NCBI RefSeq assembly: GCF_002277815.1 | Contig: NZ_NKJI01000014.1 | Span: 62,001 to 126,000, forward strand | Direction: 5' to 3' | DNA: 64,000 nt | From: Pseudomonas sp. ERMR1:02 | GTDB taxonomy: Bacteria > Pseudomonadota > Gammaproteobacteria > Pseudomonadales > Pseudomonadaceae | In this document: positions 1 to 9,241 of the stretch, piece by piece | How the letters are laid out: each line of letters starts with the position of its first letter | How positions within the stretch are numbered: position 1 is the first letter of the stretch | Notes under the pieces: generated by a model | Told to the model about the DNA's origin: nothing | Seen by the model: only the letters and a program-made list of their open reading frames with translations | Database searches by the model: none | Position numbers and translations under genes: made by a program

Positions 1-452
1 TCAGCAACGTAACCGTTGGTGGCGGCCAGCTCTACGACCTTGTCCATGACCTGTTTCGGGTAGCCAGAGCAGGAACCGATCTTGATCCCTTGCTGGCGCA
101 GGTTGGTGATGGTGTCCAGGGCGCCGGGAATCAGTGCCGAGTGCTCGGCGATTTTCTCGATCTGCAGCGGCATGAAGCGCTGGTAGATAGCGGTGACGTC
201 ATCGTCGGTCGGCGTACGGCCGAACACTCTGCGATAACGCTCGGCGACCTCCGGCTGATCGCACAGGGTGCGGATGTGGTCCCACTTGCCCATGCCCATC
301 GGGCCACGGGCTTCGTCGATGGACACCTGAACGTCGAACTCGGCGAAGGCTTCGACAAAAATCTGCGTCGGCGCGAAAGAGCCGAAATCGACCACGGTGC
401 CGGCCCAGTCGAGGATGGCGGCCTGGAGTTTGGTTGGGTTTTTATAGGTCAT
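1..452 (-). CDS. phnX: Phosphonoacetaldehyde hydrolase (phosphonatase), 3' part outside the window
   Basis: About 150 N-terminal residues are visible; the gene runs off the left edge. PhnX cleaves the C-P bond of phosphonoacetaldehyde to acetaldehyde and phosphate in the cytoplasm, the second step of 2-aminoethylphosphonate use. The HAD nucleophile motif LDWAGTVVDFG is near residue 14, the cap-domain segment GPMGMGKWDHIR follows, and GSCSGYP marks HAD motif II. Start ATG is at 452. It follows phnW (1693 to 584) on the same strand, with a REPIN in the 131-bp gap, so the pair is probably one unit. The identification is firm; only the C terminus is unseen. Confidence 0.95.
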   Translation of the reverse strand, partial: MTYKNPTKLQAAILDWAGTVVDFGSFAPTQIFVEAFAEFDVQVSIDEARGPMGMGKWDHIRTLCDQPEVAERYRRVFGRTPTDDDVTAIYQRFMPLQIEKIAEHSALIPGALDTITNLRQQGIKIGSCSGYPKQVMDKVVELAATNGYVA

Positions 453-465
453 GGTGCAGATGTCC

Positions 466-565
466 TGTAGGAGCTGGCTTGCCAGCGAAGGTCGATAACG
501 ATGACGTGTGTTGATTGGATAAACGCGGTGCTGCTGAGTCCATCGCTGGCAAGCCAGCTCCTACA
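466..565. repeat. REPIN (paired inverted REP palindromes) between phnW and phnX
   Basis: Two inverted copies of a REP palindrome (TGTAGGAGCTGGCTTGCC and its complement) enclose a spacer of about 55 bp. This is the paired-REP arrangement common between Pseudomonas core genes. It could form a long stem in the phnWX transcript. Confidence 0.85.
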
Positions 566-583
566 ACAGCAGTTCGTGGTAGA

Positions 584-1693
584 TCAGATTTCGAGGACTT
601 CCATCTCTCGCAGTACTTCGCCGATGGCCGCTACGGCTTCACGCATTTCGGCCGGCTGGACATGGCCGATGCAGCCGACGCGGAAGGTTTCGACCTGGGT
701 CAGTTTGCCCGGATAGAGGATGTAGCCCTTGGCCTTGACCCGTTCATAGAACTCCTTGAACTGGTAGCGCGGGTCTTTCGGGGCGTGGAAAGTGGCGATG
801 ATCGGCGCCTGGATCGCGGCCGGCAGGAAGCTGCTCAGTCCCAGTGTGGCCATTTCTTCCATCAGTGCCTGACAGTTAGCGGCATAACGCGCATGCCGCG
901 CCGGCAAACCGCCTTCTTCGTTGTATTGCAGCAAGGCTTCATGCAACGCCGCGACCACATGCGTCGGCGGTGTGAAGCGCCACTGACCGGTCTTGGCCAT
1001 GTAGCTGTGCTGGTCGAACAGGTCCATCGCCAGCGAATGCGAATTGCCGGCGGCTTCTGCCAAAGACTCTTTGCGAGCGAACACAAACCCCATCCCCGGC
1101 ACACCTTCCAGGCATTTGCCGGAAGCAGCGATCAGCGCATCGAACGGCACTCGTTGCGCGTCTACCGGCAGCGCGCCGAAGGAACTCATGGCGTCGATAA
1201 TCAGGCGCTTGCCGTGTTGCGCCACGACCTGGGCGATTTCCGGCAGCGGATTGAGGATGCCGGTGCTGGTTTCGCAGTGGATAAGGGCAACGTGGGTGAT
1301 GCCGGCATCGGCCCGCAGCAGGCGGTCGACGTCGGCGGCGGTGGTCGGTTCGTCTTCGGCGGTTTCGAAGGTGCTGAACGAGCGGCCAAGCACTTCGCAG
1401 ATTTTCGCCAAGCGTTTGCCGTAGGCGCCGTTGATCAGCACAAGGACTTTGCCATCGCGAGGCACCAGCGTGCCGATGGCCGCTTCCACCGCGAACGTGC
1501 CGCTGCCTTGCAGGGGCACGCAGTGGTGGCTGGCGGCGCCATTGATGATCGCCAGCAGTTGTTCGCAGAGGCTGGCGGTCAGTTGGTTAAAGCGGTCATC
1601 CCATGATCCCCAGTCGACCATCATCGCCTGGCGGGTGCGGGCCGACGTGGTCAACGGGCCGGGTGTGAGCAGGATGGGGGCGGCAGTACTCAT
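584..1693 (-). CDS. phnW: 2-aminoethylphosphonate:pyruvate transaminase
   Basis: The 369-residue product has the usual PhnW length. It is a PLP-dependent fold-type I enzyme that moves the amino group of 2-aminoethylphosphonate to pyruvate, giving phosphonoacetaldehyde and alanine. It begins with ILLTPGPLTTSARTR, typical of the family. The segment GSGTFAVEAAIG binds PLP phosphate, and the lysine in AASGKCLEGVPGMGFV is the Schiff-base candidate. phnX lies downstream and a LysR gene is divergent, 109 bp away. The product of PhnW is the substrate of PhnX. Regulation by the adjacent LysR protein is inferred from position. Confidence 0.96.
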   Translation of the reverse strand: MSTAAPILLTPGPLTTSARTRQAMMVDWGSWDDRFNQLTASLCEQLLAIINGAASHHCVPLQGSGTFAVEAAIGTLVPRDGKVLVLINGAYGKRLAKICEVLGRSFSTFETAEDEPTTAADVDRLLRADAGITHVALIHCETSTGILNPLPEIAQVVAQHGKRLIIDAMSSFGALPVDAQRVPFDALIAASGKCLEGVPGMGFVFARKESLAEAAGNSHSLAMDLFDQHSYMAKTGQWRFTPPTHVVAALHEALLQYNEEGGLPARHARYAANCQALMEEMATLGLSSFLPAAIQAPIIATFHAPKDPRYQFKEFYERVKAKGYILYPGKLTQVETFRVGCIGHVQPAEMREAVAAIGEVLREMEVLEI

Positions 1694-1734
1694 TCTCGTG
1701 TCCTCGCAATCGATGGGCTGAAGCTACGGGGCTT

Positions 1735-1746
1735 AAATTGCAATTT
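1735..1746. promoter_or_regulatory. Perfect palindrome in the phnW/LysR divergent promoter region
   Basis: AAATTGCAATTT is a perfect 12-bp palindrome in the 109-bp gap between the divergent phnW and LysR starts. LysR-type proteins often bind A/T-rich dyads of this kind, so it is a candidate operator. No -35/-10 pair was assigned. Confidence 0.4.
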
Positions 1747-1802
1747 GCCGAGTTATCAATCAAATTGTTTATTGTTATGCCAGCCATCAGTGAGAGTTAT
1801 TC

Positions 1803-2663
1803 ATGAACCTGTTTCAGCTCCGCGCTTTCGATGCCGTGGCCCGCGAGGGCAGTTTCACCAGGGCCGCCGAGCGGCTGTTCATCAGCCAGCCGGCGGTGAC
1901 CGGGCACATAAAGGCGCTGGAGGAGCACTACCAGATCACCCTGTTGCGCCGCACTGCGCGACGGGTGGAGTTGACGGAGGAGGGCACCAAACTGGCGGCC
2001 ATCACCCGGGCAATGTTCGGTCTGGCCGAAGAAGCGCAGGTGATGCTGGAGGCCAACCGGCAATTGCTCACCGGGCGTCTGGAAGTGGCGGCGGACGGGC
2101 CGCACATGGTCATGCCGATGCTGGCGAGCCTGCGCGCACGTTATCCGGGGATCACCGTGAACCTGCGTTTGGGCAATGCCCAGGAGACCCTCGCGGCTTT
2201 GTTGTCCGAGCATGCCGACGTGGCGGTGCTGACCGAAGTCGAGCCGCGCAAGGGCCTGCATTTGCAAGCCCTGAGCGAGTCACGTATCTGTGCGCTGGTG
2301 CCCGAGGGCCATCCTTGGGCGCGAAGAAGCAAAGGCGTGCCGCTCAATGAACTGGATCAAGTGATCATGGTGCTGCGTGAGCCGAGCTCGATCACCCGGC
2401 GCACGTTCGATGAGGCCTGCGCTCAGGCCAACGTGAACCCACGGGTACTGCTGGAGCTGGACAGTCGCGAAGCGGTGACCGAGGCGGTAGCGGCCGAGTT
2501 GGGGGTGGGCGTGGTGTCGTCGGTTGAAGTCAGCCACGATCCGCGGGTGGCGGCGGTGCCGATCATTGGCGAAGGGTTGGTGAATCGGCACATGATGGGG
2601 TGCATGGAACGGCGGCGGGATTTGCGCTTGATTCAAGCATTTTTCGGGTTGGCGCCAGCCTGA
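1803..2663 (+). CDS. LysR-family regulator divergent from phnW
   Basis: A 286-residue protein of normal LysR length. The N-terminal winged HTH (MNLFQLRAFDAVAREGSFT, then AAERLFISQPAVTGHIKALE) is textbook for the family, followed by a periplasmic-binding-like effector domain (about residues 90 to 286). It diverges from phnW, so control of 2-aminoethylphosphonate use is the natural inference; the ligand cannot be read from sequence. It shares local sequence with the second LysR gene at 2760-3632 (REAVTEAVAAELGVGVVS against REAAREAVVVGIGVGVVS), which suggests related effectors. Confidence 0.9.
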   Translation: MNLFQLRAFDAVAREGSFTRAAERLFISQPAVTGHIKALEEHYQITLLRRTARRVELTEEGTKLAAITRAMFGLAEEAQVMLEANRQLLTGRLEVAADGPHMVMPMLASLRARYPGITVNLRLGNAQETLAALLSEHADVAVLTEVEPRKGLHLQALSESRICALVPEGHPWARRSKGVPLNELDQVIMVLREPSSITRRTFDEACAQANVNPRVLLELDSREAVTEAVAAELGVGVVSSVEVSHDPRVAAVPIIGEGLVNRHMMGCMERRRDLRLIQAFFGLAPA

Positions 2664-2680
2664 TAGACCGCGGCGCGGCC

Positions 2681-2745
2681 TTCGCGGGCAAGCCTCGCTC
2701 CTACAGGGCAACGCGATTGCTGTAGGAGCGAGGCTTGCCCGCGAA
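2681..2745. repeat. REPIN between two convergent LysR genes
   Basis: TTCGCGGGCAAGCCTCGCTC and its inverted copy are separated by a short spacer. The pair lies exactly between the 3' ends of the two LysR genes and could also serve as a bidirectional terminator. Confidence 0.85.
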
Positions 2746-2759
2746 CAGGCCGGACCTGC

Positions 2760-3632
2760 TTACACCAGGCTTTCGCGCACCATCTCCAGAAACGTCGCCA
2801 CAATCCGCCGCGAACTCTGCTCGCGCAAGCACACCAGCGTCTCGGTCAACCGCCGTTTGCAGTCGGTAATCGGCAACGCGCACACCCGCGAATCGGCACC
2901 GAATTCCGCCGCCGAAACCACCCCCACACCAATCCCCACCACCACCGCCTCACGCGCAGCTTCGCGACCTTCGACCTGAATCGCCGCACGGACGCGAAAC
3001 CCTGCGCCGGCCATTTCTTCTTCCAGAGTCTGGCGGGTCACCGAGCCGATTTCCCGAAGTACCAGCGGCGTGTCGTCGAGGTCCGCCAGGCAGATGGATT
3101 CGCGGTCGGCCCACGGGTGATTGCGTGACACGAACGCCACCATCGGGTCATTGCGCAGCGGCAGGGAGATCAGGCGTTCGTCGCTGACTTCGCGGCCCAG
3201 CAACGCCAGATCGGCCTGATAGTTAAAGAGCCGGAACAGCGATTCATCGGTGTTGCCGGTTTCGATCTTCACGCTGATGCCGGGGTAACGCTCACAGAAG
3301 CGGGCGATCTGCGGCAACACATGAACCGGCGCATCCACCGCCAGAATCAGGCTGCCGGTCTGCAACGCCTGGGAGTCCTGCAACAGCTCCTGAGCCTCGG
3401 CTTCGATCACGAACAGTTTCTGGGTGACGCCGAGCAAACGCTCGCCCAAATCAGTCAAGCGTACCGAACGTTTATTGCGGTGGAACAGCAATACCCCGTA
3501 GCGCTCTTCGAGCTTGCGCACCTGATCGGAAATTGCCGGTTGCGTGAGAAACAGTCGCTCGGCGGCTTTGGTGAAGCTTCCGTAGACGGCCACCGCGTGA
3601 AAGGCTTTGAGCTGGGCGTGGGAAACCGACAT
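2760..3632 (-). CDS. LysR-family regulator divergent from the MFS/aminophosphonate oxidase pair
   Basis: A 290-residue LysR protein. Start ATG at 3632 (MSVSHAQLKAFHAV) was chosen over an upstream in-frame ATG because GGAGG lies 5 nt before it. The winged HTH (GSFTKAAERLFLTQPAISDQ) precedes a substrate-binding domain. It diverges from the MFS transporter at 3900 across a 267-bp promoter region, so it probably controls that transporter and the downstream FAD oxidoreductase. Its resemblance to the LysR gene beside phnW suggests both respond to phosphonate-related compounds; this is inference. Confidence 0.88.
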   Translation of the reverse strand: MSVSHAQLKAFHAVAVYGSFTKAAERLFLTQPAISDQVRKLEERYGVLLFHRNKRSVRLTDLGERLLGVTQKLFVIEAEAQELLQDSQALQTGSLILAVDAPVHVLPQIARFCERYPGISVKIETGNTDESLFRLFNYQADLALLGREVSDERLISLPLRNDPMVAFVSRNHPWADRESICLADLDDTPLVLREIGSVTRQTLEEEMAGAGFRVRAAIQVEGREAAREAVVVGIGVGVVSAAEFGADSRVCALPITDCKRRLTETLVCLREQSSRRIVATFLEMVRESLV

Positions 3633-3899
3633 CGAGACCTCCAGTAACAAGCTGAGCTTATATTGGAAATACGATAAATCGATTTCACTTATTAATCAGT
3701 AATTGTTTTTATCCACCTCAGCCCCGCTGACGGGTCAGTCGACAGCAGCGGGTGCCATGAGCCTGTGCGTGCAACAGCAGGACTCATCTGACCGCAATCG
3801 CCCACAGGGACAAGGCGATTTCGCAGTGCTCAACAATAAAAACACAGGCGTTTTCTTCCAATTCTGCCGGCACACTCACACCCTGAGGTCAGAACCACA

Positions 3900-5225
3900 A
3901 TGAACAAGCACATCGGCACCATCAAGCGTTGGCGCGTGCAGATCTTCGCGATCACCTGGCTCGCCTACGCCGCTTTCTACTTCACCCGCAAAGCGTTTGC
4001 CGTTGCCAAACTCGGCATAGGCGAAGACCCGACGTTCATGCTCGACAAAATGGCCATGGCCAACCTCGACGCCATCTACCTCACCGCTTACGCCATCGGT
4101 CAGTTCACCTGGGGCATTCTTGCCGACCGCTTCGGTCCCAGAGTTGTAGTACTCGGTGGATTGCTGATTTCCGCGGCCGCCGCGCTGGTGATGGGCAGTT
4201 TCGCCACGTTGCCGATCTTCGCCACGTGCATGCTGATTCAGGGCCTGGCGCAATCCACGGGATGGTCGGGGCTGTGCAAGAACCTTGGCAGTTTCTTTCC
4301 CGCTCAGCAGCGCGGGCAGGTGCTGGGCCTATGGAGCTCCTGCTACGCCTTTGGCGGTCTGGTGGCGTCACCGTTTGCCGGATGGTGGGCGTACACGCTG
4401 ATCGGCTCGTGGCATGCGGCGTTCATTTCCAGTGCGGCGGTGGTTGGGCTGGTCGCCGTGCTGTTTTTTATTTTCCAACGTAACAAACCCGAAGACGTGG
4501 GCTTGCCGGCAGTGGAGCCGGAACCCGAGTTGAGCGCTGAAGAGGTGTACGCCCGAAGCAAGATCAGCGTCCTGGAACCTTTGAAGGAAATCCTGCGCAA
4601 CCGGACCGTGCTGATTCTCGGCCTCGCTTACTTCATGCTGAAACCGGCGCGCTACGCGATCCTGCTCTGGGGGCCGGTGATCGTTTTCGAACAGATGCCA
4701 CAGGTGGGCAAGGTGGGCGCGGCAATCATTCCCACCGCGTTCGAACTGGCCGGGTTGCTCGGGCCGATCATGATCGGTCTGGCCTCGGACAAACTGTTCG
4801 GCGCTCGACGCATGCCGGCCTGTGTGCTCAGCCTGCTGGCACTAACGGTGTCACTCGCCTTCTTCATGGGGGCCTTGCATACCGGTAGCGTGATGCTGGT
4901 GGTGGCGCTGTTGTTTGTCATGGGCCTGACGCTCTACGGGCCGGACTCGATGATCAGCGGCGCGGCCGCCATCGATTTCGGCACTGCCAAGGCCGGCGCC
5001 ACGGCGGCGGGTTTCGTCAACGGCTGCGGCTCGGTCGGGGCGATTCTCGGCGGGTTGCTGCCGGGCTACTTCGACACCGTTACCGTTTTCATTGTCTTCG
5101 CCGGCTGCGCGATGTTCTCCGCGCTGGTGCTGATCCCGCACTGGAATAGCCGCCCCGGTGGCCTGCGAACCAACTATCCATTCGTGCCTAACCGGCCGAT
5201 GAACGTCAAACCCCTGCGTACCTGA
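3900..5225 (+). CDS. MFS carrier of the organophosphate:phosphate antiporter (GlpT/UhpT) type
   Basis: A 441-residue inner-membrane protein with about 12 hydrophobic segments. Hallmarks of the OPA branch are YAAFYFTRKAF near residue 25, ADRFGPR after helix 2, GWSGLCKNLGSFFP in helix 5, and YGPDSMISGAAAIDFG late in the protein. It begins an apparent two-gene unit with the FAD oxidoreductase 83 bp downstream. Family members exchange organic phosphates for inorganic phosphate. Given phnWX nearby and an aminophosphonate-type oxidase next to it, uptake of 2-aminoethylphosphonate or a derivative is likely but not shown. Confidence 0.88.
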   Translation: MNKHIGTIKRWRVQIFAITWLAYAAFYFTRKAFAVAKLGIGEDPTFMLDKMAMANLDAIYLTAYAIGQFTWGILADRFGPRVVVLGGLLISAAAALVMGSFATLPIFATCMLIQGLAQSTGWSGLCKNLGSFFPAQQRGQVLGLWSSCYAFGGLVASPFAGWWAYTLIGSWHAAFISSAAVVGLVAVLFFIFQRNKPEDVGLPAVEPEPELSAEEVYARSKISVLEPLKEILRNRTVLILGLAYFMLKPARYAILLWGPVIVFEQMPQVGKVGAAIIPTAFELAGLLGPIMIGLASDKLFGARRMPACVLSLLALTVSLAFFMGALHTGSVMLVVALLFVMGLTLYGPDSMISGAAAIDFGTAKAGATAAGFVNGCGSVGAILGGLLPGYFDTVTVFIVFAGCAMFSALVLIPHWNSRPGGLRTNYPFVPNRPMNVKPLRT

Positions 5226-5308
5226 ACCCTGCACCCTGAACCCTGCCCTTGCCGCCTGCTGCGCTTGCGGCAGGTCGGCGTGTGGGCATCTGACCGGAGA
5301 TCAACCCC

Positions 5309-6700
5309 ATGAGACCCTTTTGGCTGGACCAGGCCCTGAAGGCTGAAACGTGCGAAACCTGTCCGCCACTGCAAGGCGATGCCCGCGCCGACGTGTGCAT
5401 CGTCGGCGGCGGCTACACCGGGTTGTGGACTGCGATCATGCTCAAGGAGCAGAACCCTGAACTGGATGTGCTGCTGATCGAAGCGGACATCTGCGGCGCC
5501 GGTGCCAGCGGGCGCAATGGTGGCTGTGCATTGTCGTGGTCGGCCAAGTATTTCACCCTTGAACGACTGTTCGGCGTCGAAGAAGCGGTGCGACTGGTCA
5601 AGGAATCCGAGCGCAGCATCCACGCCATCGGCGCCTTCTGCGAGCAGTACGCGGTGGACGCCGATTATCGCCTCGACGGTACCCTCTACACCGCCACCAA
5701 TCGCGCCCAGGTGGGCTCGACCGATGCCGTGATTGCGGCGCTTGAGCGCAACGACATCAACTCGTTCACCCAGCGGCCAGTGGCCGACGTGCAGCGCATG
5801 GCTGGCTCGAGTAAACACCTGGAAGGCTGGTTTTCCCCGGCTGCCGCCAGTGTTCAGCCGGGAAAACTGGTGCGCGGCTTGCGCCGGGTCGCCTTGGAAT
5901 TGGGGGTGAGAATTCATGAAAACACCGCCATGACCGGGTTGGAGGAAGGCAAGACTGCGGGCATTCAAACCGCGAACGGCACCATTCGGGCGGATCGGGT
6001 GGTGCTGGCGATGAATGCGTGGATGGCCCGGGCATTCCCGCGGTTCGAACGCAGTGTGGCAATCGTTTCCAGCGACATGCTGATCACCGAACCCCGGCCC
6101 GGGCTGCTCAACCAAATCGGTTTGACCAGCGGCGTGACCGTGCTCGATTCGCGGATTTTCGTGCACTACTACCACAACACCCCGGACGGTCGGATCATGC
6201 TCGGCAAGGGCGGCAACACCTTCGCCTATGGCGGCCGCATGTTGCCGGTGTTCGATCAGCCGTCGCCTTATGCCGGTCTGTTGCAAAACAGCCTGGCGGA
6301 TTTTTTCCCGGCCTTTGCCGAGGTCAAGGTCGAGGCGACGTGGAACGGGCCGTCAGACCGTTCGGTCACGGGCCTGCCGTTCTTCGGGCAAATGAGTGCC
6401 AGTGGCAATGTGTTCTACGGATTCGGCTACTCCGGCAGTGGGGTCGGGCCGTGCCACATGGGCGGGCAGATTCTCGCGTCTATGGTCCTGGGCCTCGACA
6501 ACGCCTGGACCCGTTCGCCGCTAGTGAACGGGCCCCTGGGTTTTTTCCCGCCGGAACCGATTCGTTACCTTGGCTCGCTGATGGTACGCAACGCCATTCG
6601 CCGCAAGGAGCGCGCCGAGGATCACGGGCGCAGGCCACGGCACTTGGATGTGCGCCTGGCGAAGTTCGCCGCGGCGGCCGGCAAGGCTGATAAGGGCTGA
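5309..6700 (+). CDS. FAD-dependent oxidoreductase of the putative aminophosphonate oxidoreductase type
   Basis: A 463-residue DAO-fold protein. The dinucleotide-binding motif VCIVGGGYTGLWTAIML is near residue 30, GAGASGRNGGCALSW contacts flavin, and FYGFGYSGSGVGPCHMGGQ closes the FAD domain. The N terminus (MRPFWLDQALKAE) and length match the family annotated as putative aminophosphonate oxidoreductase. It lies 83 bp after the MFS gene with an RBS-like GGAG before ATG 5309. The probable role is oxidation of an aminophosphonate, perhaps N-alkylated, to phosphonoacetaldehyde, feeding PhnX. The exact substrate is inference. Confidence 0.85.
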   Translation: MRPFWLDQALKAETCETCPPLQGDARADVCIVGGGYTGLWTAIMLKEQNPELDVLLIEADICGAGASGRNGGCALSWSAKYFTLERLFGVEEAVRLVKESERSIHAIGAFCEQYAVDADYRLDGTLYTATNRAQVGSTDAVIAALERNDINSFTQRPVADVQRMAGSSKHLEGWFSPAAASVQPGKLVRGLRRVALELGVRIHENTAMTGLEEGKTAGIQTANGTIRADRVVLAMNAWMARAFPRFERSVAIVSSDMLITEPRPGLLNQIGLTSGVTVLDSRIFVHYYHNTPDGRIMLGKGGNTFAYGGRMLPVFDQPSPYAGLLQNSLADFFPAFAEVKVEATWNGPSDRSVTGLPFFGQMSASGNVFYGFGYSGSGVGPCHMGGQILASMVLGLDNAWTRSPLVNGPLGFFPPEPIRYLGSLMVRNAIRRKERAEDHGRRPRHLDVRLAKFAAAAGKADKG

Positions 6701-6762
6701 GCCAAGGCTCAGAGCTTCAAGCTTTCAAGCTTTCAAGCTTGTGGCTTGCAGCTTGCGACTAA

Positions 6763-8208
6763 TCAATCAGTGTCCGTGGGCTTGGTCAGCCAGTCGAGCA
6801 GCAGACGGGTATCGCTGCGCGGCTCCCGGCAGCGGACGGGCGCAGGCGTGTGGGGTTCCCCCTGGCTTGCGCAAAACACCGGTCGGTCGGCGTCGCCATC
6901 GAGGAAACTGACCAGCCCGTCGCTGCCGGCCAGTGGCAACTGCGACAGATCGATACGGTTGTCCGACGCAGCAAGGGCGATCGGTATCCAGAGGCCCTCG
7001 AAGTCCTCGGGATCAGCGTCCGGCGCGGGCCATAAGCTGACTTGTATTAGGCCTCGTTCATCCAGCGTCGTCGGTTGCCCGACCTGGCCACACACCCGGG
7101 CGAGCTGATAGCCGGGGATGCTCGGTCGGGTCTGCTTGAACCGCGGACGAAACACCGTCGACCAGGGAATGGCGGTGAACTGATTGCGGTAGCGCGGCAG
7201 TAGGTCGGACGTATCCGACGCCAGAATCGATCCCTGTCGCCCCTGATGCCGCACCTCAGTCACCAACCATTGATCGTTGAACCCCGGCCGCGGATGTTCA
7301 GCCACCTGCACGATGTTCGCGCTGCGCAATTGGTCGTGATTGCTTTGGCCGTGGATTTGCACCTGCTGGCAACGCAGGCGCTCCAAATGCCGGCGGGCGA
7401 GTTGGTCGCGATGGCACTGTTCGATAGGGGGCCGGGGCACGGGCGGCATTGTCTGGGCAAAGGGGTGATTGGCCGCTCTGTCGTCATGCCCCTCTGCACC
7501 ACGGTTTCTGGTATCTGGTCGCTGGGACATAGAGGGCGCGTCATGGCGCTGGAACAATTCACTGATTGTCGGTGGGTTGCCTGCGTCGGGCGCATCGCTA
7601 TCGAATGGCATCATCAGCGGTTCTTGCGGAAAACTTAAGCAATCTTCGGCGAAAACCAGAACATGAGCGTCGCGATAATGTTCGAAGTGATAGTGAATGC
7701 CTTCTTCCTCGCACAGCCGTTGCAGCAGGGCCAGGTCGGTTTCGTCGTACTGAATGCAAAATGGCCGCAGGGGATAGTGCCCGGTCGGCAGCTCAAAGCG
7801 ATAGCTGCTGTCGGGCAGGTCATGTTCCACCAGCAACTGGCGCAGGATCATCGGCACGCTGAGGTGCGCAAAGACGCGTCGGGATCGGTATCGATCCAGC
7901 GCTTGCAGTGCGGGCACCAGCACCAGTTTGTAGGCGACCCGGCGTGGCCCACGATGTTCGCGGCTGACGCTGTTCAGCACGCCATGAATACCCGGACCGT
8001 GCCCCAGGCTCAGAAGCACCGGTTGTTGCAGAAAGCGTTCGAGGGGTAGGGCCGGGGCCAGGCCGAGCACCTCGATGTCGAATCGATAGGGTTGATTGAG
8101 GGCCTCATGACCGCTGAATTGCACCACCTGCAAACTCAAGTCGTCGTCGAGGAGGGTCAGGGTGAAGGGACTTTCCTTGTCGTTGTGCATCGAATGCGCT
8201 TCTGTCAT
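6763..8208 (-). CDS. VgrG/Rhs-type spike protein, short orphan form
   Basis: A 481-residue protein with a VgrG (gp27/gp5-like) architecture: FTLTLLDDDLSLQVVQFSGHEAL at the N terminus is the first gp27-like strand set, and FCIQYDETDLALLQRLCEEEGIHYHFEH (residues 150 to 180) is a conserved VgrG signature. The region GLIQVSLWPAPDADPEDFEGLWIPIAL is the OB-fold. The long glycine-rich gp5 needle of full VgrGs (over 600 residues) is missing. It would form the tip of a type VI secretion tube, but no other T6SS, effector or Hcp gene is nearby. An internal ATG at 8190 is an alternative start. Function as a secretion tip is uncertain because of the short length. Confidence 0.8.
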   Translation of the reverse strand: MTEAHSMHNDKESPFTLTLLDDDLSLQVVQFSGHEALNQPYRFDIEVLGLAPALPLERFLQQPVLLSLGHGPGIHGVLNSVSREHRGPRRVAYKLVLVPALQALDRYRSRRVFAHLSVPMILRQLLVEHDLPDSSYRFELPTGHYPLRPFCIQYDETDLALLQRLCEEEGIHYHFEHYRDAHVLVFAEDCLSFPQEPLMMPFDSDAPDAGNPPTISELFQRHDAPSMSQRPDTRNRGAEGHDDRAANHPFAQTMPPVPRPPIEQCHRDQLARRHLERLRCQQVQIHGQSNHDQLRSANIVQVAEHPRPGFNDQWLVTEVRHQGRQGSILASDTSDLLPRYRNQFTAIPWSTVFRPRFKQTRPSIPGYQLARVCGQVGQPTTLDERGLIQVSLWPAPDADPEDFEGLWIPIALAASDNRIDLSQLPLAGSDGLVSFLDGDADRPVFCASQGEPHTPAPVRCREPRSDTRLLLDWLTKPTDTD

Positions 8209-8409
8209 GGATTACGGGGCGAAGAGGGTACGAAACCACAGCACTTTGTAGTCATCGCAAATCGAAGTTTCAGAATCGCCCTACAACGGTTGGTGAAGAT
8301 GTCGATTGGTGGCGAGAATTTTTGGTCGATTGCCAACTTTAGGCCGTATAAACTTGGCGCCATGCGTCGGCCAATAGATGTCTCGGCGCCACAGATAAGA
8401 GAGTGAGTA

Positions 8410-9114
8410 ATGGGCGCACAGTGGAAGGTTAAACACAAAGAAGCGGCATCCAATGCCAAGGGCAAGATCTTCGGCAAACTGGTGAAGGAAATCACCATTG
8501 CTGCGCGCAACGGTGCTGATATCGCCACCAACGCACACCTGCGCCTGGTGGTTGAACAGGCCAAGAAAGCTTCGATGCCCAAGGAAACCCTGGATCGCGC
8601 CATCAAAAAAGGCGCGGGTTTGCTGGGCGAAACCGTGCAATACCATCGTGTGACCTATGAAGGCTTTGCTCCGCATCAGGTGCCGCTGATCGTTGAGTGC
8701 GTGACCGACAATATCAACCGCACCGTCGCTGAAATCCGCGTTGCGTTCCGCAAGGGCCAGTTGGGCGCTTCCGGCTCAGTGGCCTGGGATTTCAACCATG
8801 TCGGCATGATCGAAGCCTCGCCGGACACCCCGGATGCCGATCCGGAAATGGCCGCCATCGAAGCCGGCGCCCAGGATTTCGAGCCGGGTGAAGACGGCGC
8901 GACCTTGTTCCTGACCGAGCCAACCGACCTTGATGCGGTACAGAAAGCCCTGCCAGAGCAAGGTTTCACTGTGTTGTCGGCCAAGCTGGGCTACCAGCCG
9001 AAAAACCCGGTCAGCGGCCTGAGCGACGAGCAGATGGCTGAAGTTGAAGCCTTCCTTGAAGGCCTCGATAACCATGACGATGTGCAGGACATGTTTGTCG
9101 GGTTGGCGGGTTAA
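8410..9114 (+). CDS. YebC/PmpR-family DNA-binding regulator
   Basis: A 234-residue cytoplasmic protein. MGAQWKVKHKEAASNAKGKI replaces the usual MAGHSKWAN opening of YebC, so it belongs to the YeeN-like branch. The middle segment ECVTDNINRTVAEIRVAFRK and GSVAWDF are strongly conserved. Family members act as transcriptional regulators; some also relieve ribosome stalling. It stands alone between a divergent vgrG and a convergent kinase gene, so its targets cannot be inferred from context. Confidence 0.93.
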   Translation: MGAQWKVKHKEAASNAKGKIFGKLVKEITIAARNGADIATNAHLRLVVEQAKKASMPKETLDRAIKKGAGLLGETVQYHRVTYEGFAPHQVPLIVECVTDNINRTVAEIRVAFRKGQLGASGSVAWDFNHVGMIEASPDTPDADPEMAAIEAGAQDFEPGEDGATLFLTEPTDLDAVQKALPEQGFTVLSAKLGYQPKNPVSGLSDEQMAEVEAFLEGLDNHDDVQDMFVGLAG

Positions 9115-9140
9115 TCTGTTTCTTCAGTGACACCCTCATC

Positions 9141-9227
9141 GCGGGCAAGCCCGCTCCCACAGTGGTCTCGGTCGTTCACAAATGTTGTGTACACCAAAGA
9201 ACCTGTGGGAGCGGGCTTGCCCGCGAA
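9141..9227. repeat. REPIN between the YebC-family gene and the LRR kinase gene
   Basis: TCGCGGGCAAGCCCGCTCCC and its inverted copy flank a spacer of about 45 bp between two convergent genes. Confidence 0.85.
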
Positions 9228-9241
9228 TGACCGCGAAGCGG

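Noticed and set aside
515..1606. Plus-strand frame of 363 codons
   Set aside because: It is antisense to phnW, whose family assignment is certain.
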